DNA of 64,000 nucleotides from Prochlorococcus sp. AG-436-M02. GTDB taxonomy: Bacteria > Cyanobacteriota > Cyanobacteriia > PCC-6307 > Cyanobiaceae. The notes beneath the pieces were generated by a model. It was given only the letters and a program-made list of their open reading frames with translations. It did no database searches and was not told the origin of the DNA. The stretch is taken from the NCBI GenBank assembly GCA_003212515.1, contig QCPL01000006.1, positions 20,604 through 84,603 of the forward strand. Reading direction: 5' to 3'. Of this stretch, positions 56,902 to 64,000 are shown piece by piece. The stretch's first letter is position 1. Every line of letters starts with the position of its first letter. A program made the position numbers and the translations under genes.

Positions 56902-58053
56902 ATGAGCTTTAAAAATGAACTTCTGAAAGTCAATCAGAGACTCGCTGAAAAAGGAGTAAAGCTTCGTATAGAGAAAAGAGGTAACAAACTTAGCCTAAGG
57001 GGACCGCTCCCATGCCAAAACAAACTCGGCGAAACAAAAGATCAAAGGATTAGTTTAGGCCTAGAGCCTAATTCAATAGGTCTTGAACAAGCTGAAAAAA
57101 CCCTTAATTTCCTTTATTTGCAAATTGAACATAAGCAATTTGATTGGAAAAATTGGTCCAAAAAAAAATCTAGGACCACTTCCGAAAAGGATTCATCAAA
57201 TATTGACAACCTAATTGATAACTTCAAATCAGATTTCTTTAATGATCCTCAAAGGAATCAGTCCAAATCAAGCAGCCGAACGAATTGGGTTTCTTCATAT
57301 CTTCCTTATTTACAAAGGCTTAAGTTAATAGCAAATAAAAGCAATAGAAAATTCAATAAAGCTTTATTGGTAGAAACTCTTAAAAGTTATTCAGAAAATA
57401 GTCGGAGTAGGCAACAGTGTGGCAGTACTCTTCGAGCACTTTCCGTTTTTTCTAACGTGGAACTGCCAAGTAACTGGAGTTCTATTGCATATGGTTATGG
57501 TTTACATAAGGCTCAGTTCCGCCAATTACCTAGTGATACTCAAATAGAAAAAGCATATGAAATAATACCTAATCAGAAATGGAAATTAGTATATGCTTTA
57601 ATGGCCACTTATGGTCTAAGAAATCACGAGGTATTTTTTTGTGACTTATCCTGCCTTAAAAAAGGTGGAGATAGAATCTTAAGAGTCTTTCCTAATACAA
57701 AAACTGGTGAACATCAAGTCTGGCCATTTCATCCTGAATGGATCGATAAATTTCAATTAAATGATCTTTCTAATGACAAAGATTTACTACCAGCCATCAA
57801 TATTGATTTAACAAAAACAACATTACAAAATGTAGGGCGAAGGGTTTCAGAGCAATTCAGGAGATATCAATTACCGCTGACACCTTACAATCTTAGGCAT
57901 GCCTGGGCTATTAGAACGATTCATGTTGGGCTCCCCGACACAGTATCAGCAAGAATGATGGGACACTCTGTATCTATCCATACTAAAACCTATCATCACT
58001 GGATTACTCGTAGAGATCAACAGCAAGCTGTGGATAAAGCCTTGAGTGCATAA
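56902..58053 (+). CDS. Tyrosine recombinase/integrase family protein
   Basis: A 383-aa protein. Its N-terminal half is arm/core-binding-like, and the C-terminal half is the catalytic domain. The first Arg is in TYGLRNHEV; box II reads PYNLRHAWAIRTIHVG, with the usual H-x-L-R-H first His changed to Tyr. The last His is in MMGHSVSIHT and the nucleophile Tyr in TKTYHHW. No attachment site, tRNA or phage gene is near, and base use matches the surroundings, so it looks like a resident core gene rather than an active mobile element. Confidence 0.85.
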   Translation: MSFKNELLKVNQRLAEKGVKLRIEKRGNKLSLRGPLPCQNKLGETKDQRISLGLEPNSIGLEQAEKTLNFLYLQIEHKQFDWKNWSKKKSRTTSEKDSSNIDNLIDNFKSDFFNDPQRNQSKSSSRTNWVSSYLPYLQRLKLIANKSNRKFNKALLVETLKSYSENSRSRQQCGSTLRALSVFSNVELPSNWSSIAYGYGLHKAQFRQLPSDTQIEKAYEIIPNQKWKLVYALMATYGLRNHEVFFCDLSCLKKGGDRILRVFPNTKTGEHQVWPFHPEWIDKFQLNDLSNDKDLLPAINIDLTKTTLQNVGRRVSEQFRRYQLPLTPYNLRHAWAIRTIHVGLPDTVSARMMGHSVSIHTKTYHHWITRRDQQQAVDKALSA

Positions 58054-58125
58054 GCTATTTATTTAACCAAAAATTGAACTAATCAAATTAAACTACACAC
58101 TATTTCTTCTACAATTGATTGTTAA

Positions 58126-58818
58126 ATGAGTAAAAATATCAAACAAAGCAAAGAATCTCTTCAAAGCCTTGATCAAGAATCAGCGAGGCTAGGTATTGGA
58201 GGTTTTTCTAAGAAAGAAAATAATGAAGATATTTATAAAAGAAGAATGCAAAAACGCAAAGAAGTTCAAAACAAAAGAGTATCAGAACGTAGTCTAGAAA
58301 AAGGTTTGATAATTGTTTTCACTGGTCAGGGGAAAGGGAAAACTACAGCTGCATTAGGAATGGCATTAAGATCTTTGGGACATGGTGAGAATGTCGCAAT
58401 CGTACAATTTATCAAAGGAGGATGGGAACCAGGGGAGTCAAAAGCTTTTAAGATCTATGGAGAACAACTTAAATGGCATGCATTAGGAGAAGGGTTTACG
58501 TGGGAAACACAAAACAGACAGAAAGATAAGGAGCTTGCCACCTCAGCATGGGAAAAATCTCTAACCTATCTAACAAATGATAAATACAAATTAGTAATTC
58601 TTGATGAAATAAATATAGCTATAAAACTTGGATACCTTTCAGCTAATCAAGTTATAAATGGAATTAGGGAAAGGCCTAATTTGACACATGTTGTTTTAAC
58701 TGGAAGAGGTGCAAAACAAGAGTTAATAGAGATTGCAGATCTCGTAACTGAAATGAATTTAATCAAGCATCCTTTCAGAGAGCAAGGAATAAAAGCACAG
58801 AAAGGAATTGAATTTTAA
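58126..58818 (+). CDS. cobO: Cob(I)alamin adenosyltransferase
   Basis: CobO attaches the adenosyl group to cobalamin precursors in B12 synthesis. After a 55-residue basic N-terminus, the P-loop FTGQGKGKTTAALGMALRSL, VQFIKGGWEPGE, LVILDEINIAIKLGY and VVLTGRGAKQEL are all present. The 230-aa length is normal. It follows the recombinase by 72 nt. Prochlorococcus makes pseudocobalamin, and CobO serves that route. Confidence 0.95.
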   Translation: MSKNIKQSKESLQSLDQESARLGIGGFSKKENNEDIYKRRMQKRKEVQNKRVSERSLEKGLIIVFTGQGKGKTTAALGMALRSLGHGENVAIVQFIKGGWEPGESKAFKIYGEQLKWHALGEGFTWETQNRQKDKELATSAWEKSLTYLTNDKYKLVILDEINIAIKLGYLSANQVINGIRERPNLTHVVLTGRGAKQELIEIADLVTEMNLIKHPFREQGIKAQKGIEF

Positions 58819-59031
58819 AGCAACTCTTTTTAATTCTTCGGATTAACAAAAAGCGAATAAACTCAATTTATTTTACTTACATTTTCTTCATCAGCTATTA
58901 GACATTGAATAGCTCCATTAGGTTAAAGAAGATTCAAAGTCAGAGAGATGTGTCTGATCTCACGAACAAATCTCTCTCAAACCAGGCGAAAGATAAATCT
59001 CTTGCTACTGTCATTGAGAATTTGACAATTA

Positions 59032-59745
59032 ATGGCTTACTCACGAGTACTGTTAAAACTTAGTGGCGAAGCCCTAATGGGAAGCAAGCCATATGGGATA
59101 GACCCAGAAATAGTTCGATCAATTGCAAAAGATGTTTCAAAAGTAGTTGCAAACGGCACTCAATTAGCAATCGTAGTAGGAGGTGGGAATATTTTCCGAG
59201 GACTCAAAGGATCTTCTGAAGGAATGGATAGAGCAACAGCAGATTACGTTGGCATGCTAGCCACTGTAATGAATGCAATCACTCTTCAAGATGGTTTAGA
59301 AAGATCAGGAGTCCCAACAAGAGTTCAGACAGCTATTGAGATGCAACAAATAGCTGAGCCATATATTCGGCGCAGGGCAATAAGACATCTTGAGAAAGGG
59401 AGGGTTGTAGTCTTTGGAGGCGGCTGTGGGAATCCATTCTTTACTACTGATACGACATCTGCACTAAGAGCAGCTGAAATAAATGCTAATGTTATTTTTA
59501 AAGCCACAAAAGTAGACGGCGTTTATAGTAAAGATCCCAAAAAATATTCGGATGCTATTAAGTATGATTCATTATCTTTTCAAGATGTTCTTAGTCAAGA
59601 AATAGCAGTTATGGACAGCACAGCTATTGCGCTGTGTAAAGATAATAATATTCCCATCATTGTATTTAATATTTTTGAACCTGGAAATATTAATAAAGCA
59701 GTAGCGGGAGAAGCAATAGGTTCACGTATTGCAAATTCAAGCTAA
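59032..59745 (+). CDS. pyrH: UMP kinase
   Basis: PyrH phosphorylates UMP to UDP. The 237-aa amino-acid-kinase fold shows [12 protein letters not shown] at the N-terminus, [44 protein letters not shown] and [14 protein letters not shown]. It starts at ATG 59032 and heads pyrH-frr, the near-universal pairing in bacteria, 44 nt ahead of frr. Confidence 0.97.
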   Translation: MAYSRVLLKLSGEALMGSKPYGIDPEIVRSIAKDVSKVVANGTQLAIVVGGGNIFRGLKGSSEGMDRATADYVGMLATVMNAITLQDGLERSGVPTRVQTAIEMQQIAEPYIRRRAIRHLEKGRVVVFGGGCGNPFFTTDTTSALRAAEINANVIFKATKVDGVYSKDPKKYSDAIKYDSLSFQDVLSQEIAVMDSTAIALCKDNNIPIIVFNIFEPGNINKAVAGEAIGSRIANSS

Positions 59746-59789
59746 TCTTTTTTTAGATAATTTTTCTTCACACATTTCATATCCTTAAA

Positions 59790-60338
59790 ATGGTTACTAA
59801 AGAAGTCGAGTTGAACATGCAAAAATCTGTTGAAGCTTCTCAAAGAAACTTCAATACAATAAGAACTGGAAGAGCAAATACATCACTTTTAGATCGCCTA
59901 ACAGTTGAATATTATGGAGCAGATACCCCTCTAAAATCATTAGCTACTATTTCAACTCCAGACTCTCAAACTATTGCAATCCAACCTTTTGATTTAAGTT
60001 CATTAGCATTAATAGAAAAAGCCATTTCTATTAGTGATCTTGGATTTACTCCAAATAATGATGGAAAATTAATTCGTATCAATATTCCTCCCTTAACTGA
60101 AGAGCGAAGAAAGCAATTTTGTAAATTAGCCTCCAAATATGCTGAAGAGGCAAAAATAGCTCTTCGAAATATTAGAAGGGATGCAATTGAGAAAATTAAA
60201 GTTTTAGAAAAAGCTAGCGAATTATCCGAAGATCAAAGTCGTGATCAACAAGATTCTATTCAAAAACTAACTGACAAATATATAAACGAAATTGAGCAGA
60301 ATCTTTCAAAGAAAGAAGAAGAAATACTTAAAGTGTGA
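59790..60338 (+). CDS. frr: Ribosome recycling factor
   Basis: RRF splits post-termination ribosomes with EF-G. The 182-aa protein has the two-domain signature: [20 protein letters not shown] in the hairpin region, [16 protein letters not shown], then [20 protein letters not shown] and the C-terminal helix with [13 protein letters not shown]. It overlaps the next gene (GTGA), so the downstream flavoprotein is translationally coupled to it. Confidence 0.97.
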   Translation: MVTKEVELNMQKSVEASQRNFNTIRTGRANTSLLDRLTVEYYGADTPLKSLATISTPDSQTIAIQPFDLSSLALIEKAISISDLGFTPNNDGKLIRINIPPLTEERRKQFCKLASKYAEEAKIALRNIRRDAIEKIKVLEKASELSEDQSRDQQDSIQKLTDKYINEIEQNLSKKEEEILKV

Positions 60339-61462
60339 CTTCTTCTGACGCTGTAATTATAGGGGGAGGTGCAGCAGGATGTTCAACAGCCTTTCACTTG
60401 GCAAATAAAGGGCATAAGGTGACCCTTCTAGAAAAACATTCAGGTTTCCCTTTACGTTCTTGTGGCGGGGGGATGGCTGCGTCAGTACAACAACTATTCC
60501 CATTTCCACTAAAGTCCGCTGTTGATGAAGTAATTAAAAGGGTTGAATTCAGCTGGTGTTTATCAGATAAAGTTATTGCTGATCTCCCTGGAGATTCACC
60601 TTTCTGGATAACAAGAAGAGAAAAGCTTGATGAACTCTTACTAAACAATGCAATTGAAAAAGGTACAGAATTTTTCGATTCATTTGAAGTAAAAACTGTA
60701 GATAAAAATGAAAATCAATGGCGAGTTACTTCAGTAGATGGTCGTGCAGTCGAAGGCAAATGTTTAGTAATTGCAGATGGTTCAAATTCACCTTGGGCTG
60801 AAAAATTCAATCTTGGTCCCAAAAAACTTCATTATGCTTCTACAACTTCTGTTCGATTAAAGGGCAAAGGCCTTTTACCACCAAACACTTCAAGGTTTGA
60901 GTTTGGATTGGTTCCTTATGGCTTTGCCTGGGCCTTTCCTTTAGAGGACTCTGTAAATATAGGAGTAGGTACATTCATTGGAAATAAATTCTCAGACAGC
61001 AAAGAAATACTCAATCAACTACTCCCAAGTTTAGGATTTGAGCAAGATGCCGGTATAAGAAAAGATTCACAATTAAGAGTTTGGAATGGCCACAACACTC
61101 TTCATCGGGAGGGTCTTGTAGCAGTTGGTGACGCAGCATCCCTTTGCGACCCATTTCTAGCGGAAGGCTTAAGACCTTCACTAATTAGTGGATATGAAGC
61201 TGCTAAATCCATTCACCATTGGCTAACAGGAAACACCAATGACCTAAGCAATTACACATTATCAATGAAAGAAAAGTGGGGGAATTCTATGGCTTGGGGG
61301 AGAAGAATATCTCAAGTCTTTTATCGATTTCCCAAGATTGGATATAACTTAGGAATTAAAAGGCCAACAGCACCTCAAAGGATTGCTCAAATACTCTCTG
61401 GAGAAATGGGATATGAAAATATTGCCCAAAGAGTTATCAAAAGATTGCTCTTCCAAAGGTGA
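60335..61462 (+). CDS. Geranylgeranyl-reductase-family flavoprotein
   Basis: A 375-aa FAD-dependent oxidoreductase: FAD motif [20 protein letters not shown], the CGGG block [11 protein letters not shown], and [20 protein letters not shown]. The fold matches the geranylgeranyl reductase family, but it is shorter than ChlP and is probably a different lipid or isoprenoid reductase or a tryptophan-halogenase-like relative. Start GTG 60335 overlaps the frr stop. Substrate unknown. Confidence 0.85.
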   Translation: MTSSDAVIIGGGAAGCSTAFHLANKGHKVTLLEKHSGFPLRSCGGGMAASVQQLFPFPLKSAVDEVIKRVEFSWCLSDKVIADLPGDSPFWITRREKLDELLLNNAIEKGTEFFDSFEVKTVDKNENQWRVTSVDGRAVEGKCLVIADGSNSPWAEKFNLGPKKLHYASTTSVRLKGKGLLPPNTSRFEFGLVPYGFAWAFPLEDSVNIGVGTFIGNKFSDSKEILNQLLPSLGFEQDAGIRKDSQLRVWNGHNTLHREGLVAVGDAASLCDPFLAEGLRPSLISGYEAAKSIHHWLTGNTNDLSNYTLSMKEKWGNSMAWGRRISQVFYRFPKIGYNLGIKRPTAPQRIAQILSGEMGYENIAQRVIKRLLFQR

Positions 61463-61500
61463 TCATATTAACTAAGAATAAAAGATACAAACTGAATATC

Positions 61501-62517
61501 TTATCTTGCACTTAGTATAGCTTCTGAATCATTTTCAATAGAACAAAGTCTTTCCTTTAATTGAATTTCTAATTGTTCAATTGCCTTGCTAAAATTAACT
61601 ATTCCTTCTTGAAGTTTTTCAGAAGCCATTCTATCTGATTTAAGCATGATCTTAAAATCAACTTCATTTAGGTGAATCTTATCTGAAGAAGCAGATAAGT
61701 TTTTAGGATCCAACTTTCTTGTTAACTTTGAATTATCATTTTCTAATTCTTTTAAAAACTTAGGTGCTATAGTTAGCAAGTCACAGCCTGCCAGCTCCAA
61801 TATCTCGTCAGTATTTCTAAAGCTCGCTCCCATTACCTCAGTGTTATAATTATGGGTCTTATAATAATTGAAAATCTTTGATACTGAAATCACCCCTGGG
61901 TCTTCATTGCCTGGGTAAGAATCCTTACCAGTTTCGGCTTTATACCAATCTAAAATACGACCTACAAAAGGTGAAATCAATGTGACTCCTGCTTCTGCAC
62001 AAGCAATCGCCTGAGAAAACCCAAATAGTAATGTCAAGTTACAGTGAATCCCTTCTTTTTCTAAAACCTCCGCAGCCTTAATACCTTCCCAAGTAGATGC
62101 TATTTTTATTAAAACTCTATCCTTACTAATCCCAGCTTGTTTATACAAATCAATGATTTTCCGAGCCTTATTAATAGTTCCATCCTTATCAAAGCTCAAA
62201 CGAGCATCAACTTCGGTAGATACTCTCCCGGGGATTAGTTTAAGAATTTCTTGGCCAAAACTTACACATAGATCGTCTAATGCTTCTTTAACAACTTCAT
62301 CGAATGATGCGAGAAGGCCAATTCTTTCTCTAGAAGATTGAAGAGATTGGTCAATTAAATCTTTATAAGCAGGTATCTGAGCAGCAGCAAGAATCAACGA
62401 TGGATTAGTTGTTGCATCTCTTGGTTGAAAATCACGAATTGCTTCTAAGTCACCAGTATCTGCGACTACGACTGTCATTGATGAAAGTTGCTCAAGCAAA
62501 CTCGCCATGTTTTGCAC
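61501..62517 (-). CDS. tal: Transaldolase
   Basis: A TalB-type class I aldolase of the pentose phosphate pathway, moving a dihydroxyacetone unit. The Schiff-base Lys lies in [15 protein letters not shown]. Other blocks: [52 protein letters not shown] and [12 protein letters not shown]. The 338-aa length has a C-terminal charged extension. In Prochlorococcus, tal is a carbon-flux gene whose product is also encoded by cyanophages. Confidence 0.95.
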   Translation of the reverse strand: MQNMASLLEQLSSMTVVVADTGDLEAIRDFQPRDATTNPSLILAAAQIPAYKDLIDQSLQSSRERIGLLASFDEVVKEALDDLCVSFGQEILKLIPGRVSTEVDARLSFDKDGTINKARKIIDLYKQAGISKDRVLIKIASTWEGIKAAEVLEKEGIHCNLTLLFGFSQAIACAEAGVTLISPFVGRILDWYKAETGKDSYPGNEDPGVISVSKIFNYYKTHNYNTEVMGASFRNTDEILELAGCDLLTIAPKFLKELENDNSKLTRKLDPKNLSASSDKIHLNEVDFKIMLKSDRMASEKLQEGIVNFSKAIEQLEIQLKERLCSIENDSEAILSAR

Positions 62518-62591
62518 CCAATACTTTATATTTCACCTAAACTAGCGATATTCCATTTTGATTTCATCCTTATATATCCCTTTCAACAGTC

Positions 62592-64000
62592 TTATCCCTC
62601 TAATGATGAGAAATCAGTCTTATTCTTTACTGGGGGAATCTTTTCAATAACAATTAGACTTTCAATAATTTTCTTAGCCACTGGTACAGCGACAGTAGAT
62701 CCATAGGCAAATGCTCTTTTAGGACTATCTATTGCTACAGCAACAACAAATCTTGGATTTTCAACAGGTAAAATTGCAATAAAGCTACAAATCTTAGAAT
62801 CATAATTAAGTCCATCAATTGTTTGATCAGCAGTCCCCGTTTTCCCTCCAATTCGATAATTGTCAATTCTCACACCTTTACCGCTTCCATTCTCAACAAC
62901 TGACTCCATCCAATCCAACACTGTTCTAGTGACAGTAGGGCTTAAAAGCAAGTTATTGCTTTTCAAAGCCTCTTCTGAAGTAGTGGTTTTAGATAGAAAA
63001 CCTTTTTTAATGTGAGGTTGAACGAGTCTTCCACCATTTGCAATTAAAGCATGTAATTGAACTAGCTTCAAAGGACTGATAGAGAAACCTTGCCCATATG
63101 AAGCGACTGCTTGATGAATAGGTTGCCTCAAAAAGAGATCTTTTCCTTTAAGATGGCCTGGGACTGCACCAGGTAAATCTGTTATAGGGGCGCTGTTTAT
63201 CCCTAACTGATTCAATCTTTCCCAATATTTTCCAGGGTTGAGCTTTTGAATAATGTTGACCATCCCAACATTACTTGAGACCTGAAGAACTTTTGCAAAA
63301 TCAAGAAGTCCATTAGGCTTATTATTCCAATTAGCTAAAGGCCAGCCTCCTACATTGACAATACCTGAGTCGTAAACAGTTCCATCAGGCTCAATTGCAC
63401 CCTCCTCAAGAGCTAAAGCAAGGTTTATAGGTTTAAAAGTTGATCCTGGTTCAAATAATTCTTGAACAGACCACTCCTTATATAAATCTGGTGAATACTG
63501 CCAATACTTATTAGGGTTATATGTTGGAGTTGATGCTAAGGCTAAAAGCTCTCCATTGTCGACATTCATTACAATTGCTACTCCTTTCCGAGCTTTCCAA
63601 GCATTTAGTTGCTCTCTAAGAGCCTTGAGCGCCACCTCTTGTAATCGTGCATCAAGTGTTAGATTCACATGGTCATTTTTAACATCAAACACACCAGGTT
63701 CTATATCGGTTGGCAAAGGGGTCCCATCTCTCCCAAACCGGTAGCTCCTAGATTTTTCTCTCCATAAGAGCTCTTTATCTAGGCTTAATTCAAGACCAGC
63801 TTGAGGGACACGATCGTAATCTAAGAAACCTACAACATTAGAAAACAAATCATCTTGTGGATAAATCCTCTGCACATAGGGATCTAGATCTAATCCATCA
63901 ATGCGAAGATTTTGTATTTTTGATGCAATGTTTATCGTCAATCCCTCTATGACTTTCACACCTGTTTTTTTTTCATAAAAGGCCTCAATTAATTTCTTAT
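62592..64000 (-). CDS. ftsI: Penicillin-binding protein FtsI/PBP2 type (5' end outside window)
   Basis: A peptidoglycan transpeptidase, incomplete: the reading frame is open to base 64000 and the start lies beyond the window. The dimerisation-domain part is followed by the transpeptidase. SxxK reads EPGSTFKPINLAL, the SxN motif is in VSSNVGMVN, and KTG is in IGGKTGTADQTID. It would act in septal or cell-wall synthesis in the inner membrane. Upstream context is unknown. tal lies 74 nt further along the same strand. Confidence 0.93.
   Translation of the reverse strand, partial: KKLIEAFYEKKTGVKVIEGLTINIASKIQNLRIDGLDLDPYVQRIYPQDDLFSNVVGFLDYDRVPQAGLELSLDKELLWREKSRSYRFGRDGTPLPTDIEPGVFDVKNDHVNLTLDARLQEVALKALREQLNAWKARKGVAIVMNVDNGELLALASTPTYNPNKYWQYSPDLYKEWSVQELFEPGSTFKPINLALALEEGAIEPDGTVYDSGIVNVGGWPLANWNNKPNGLLDFAKVLQVSSNVGMVNIIQKLNPGKYWERLNQLGINSAPITDLPGAVPGHLKGKDLFLRQPIHQAVASYGQGFSISPLKLVQLHALIANGGRLVQPHIKKGFLSKTTTSEEALKSNNLLLSPTVTRTVLDWMESVVENGSGKGVRIDNYRIGGKTGTADQTIDGLNYDSKICSFIAILPVENPRFVVAVAIDSPKRAFAYGSTVAVPVAKKIIESLIVIEKIPPVKNKTDFSSLEG

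Noticed and set aside
56902..58053. Genomic island or prophage at the recombinase
   Set aside because: Both sides are housekeeping genes, no att repeats, tRNA or phage genes are present, and composition does not change.

Overview
The window looks like core chromosome of a low-light-adapted marine Prochlorococcus. The evidence is low G+C coding DNA with short intergenic gaps, an alpha-carboxysome operon with form IA Rubisco, both dark-operative (ChlN/B/L) and light-dependent protochlorophyllide reductases, tiny photosystem genes (psbY, psaM), and an extra N-terminally extended shell protein of the CsoS1E type. No prophage, insertion sequence, CRISPR array or rRNA was seen. The single tyrosine recombinase sits between housekeeping genes and looks resident. 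Strain identity cannot be settled from the sequence alone.

Layout. 1-3.4 kb: gene-poor, with small proteins, rpsU, a probable Yfr2-family ncRNA and tRNA-Lys. 3.5-12.1 kb: psbY, trmFO, crtH, a queD-like/hupE pair, hisIE, a group 2 sigma factor, a cytochrome c6-like protein and a cyAbrB regulator. 12.2-18.1 kb: trpA-DUF3007-ndhL, tRNA-Leu, pyrC, a Ca2+/cation antiporter and glutathione reductase. 18.2-26.7 kb: a GST, dnaA, two arsenosugar-type glycosyltransferases, a frameshifted GNAT gene, an ABC exporter, hisG, gloB and ridA. 26.8-36.4 kb: the carboxysome locus csoS1-rbcL-rbcS-csoS2-csoSCA-csoS4A-csoS4B-csoS1E-acRAF on the minus strand, with rdgB and csoS1D upstream. 37-42.7 kb: chlN-chlB-chlL, por and psaM. 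42.8-50.3 kb: a lipoate ligase-like protein, an S2P-like protease with a changed active site, trpF, and the hydrocarbon cluster ado-aar with accA and an SDR. 50.3-64 kb: S1-Tab2 translation factors, pgeF-like, ilvB, hemH, recombinase, cobO, pyrH-frr-GGR-like, tal and a partial ftsI.

How the parts work together. The cso locus encodes a nearly complete CO2-fixing microcompartment: Rubisco, shell hexamers, pentamers, pseudohexamer, scaffold, carbonic anhydrase and assembly factor. Strong intercistronic hairpins could tune protein ratios. The chl/por block makes chlorophyllide, and hemH and crtH supply the other pigments. AAR and ADO turn acyl-ACP into alka(e)nes next to accA, which starts fatty-acid synthesis.

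Points most worth a second look: a perfect 17-bp inverted repeat inside the GST coding sequence; a homopolymer frameshift in a plastid-type GNAT; loss of the first zinc-ligand His in the S2P-like protease; a CsoS2-like VTG motif at the N-terminus of CsoS1D; and several unannotated small ORFs and RNA elements near 0.3-1.0, 2.8, 21.0 and 39.9 kb.
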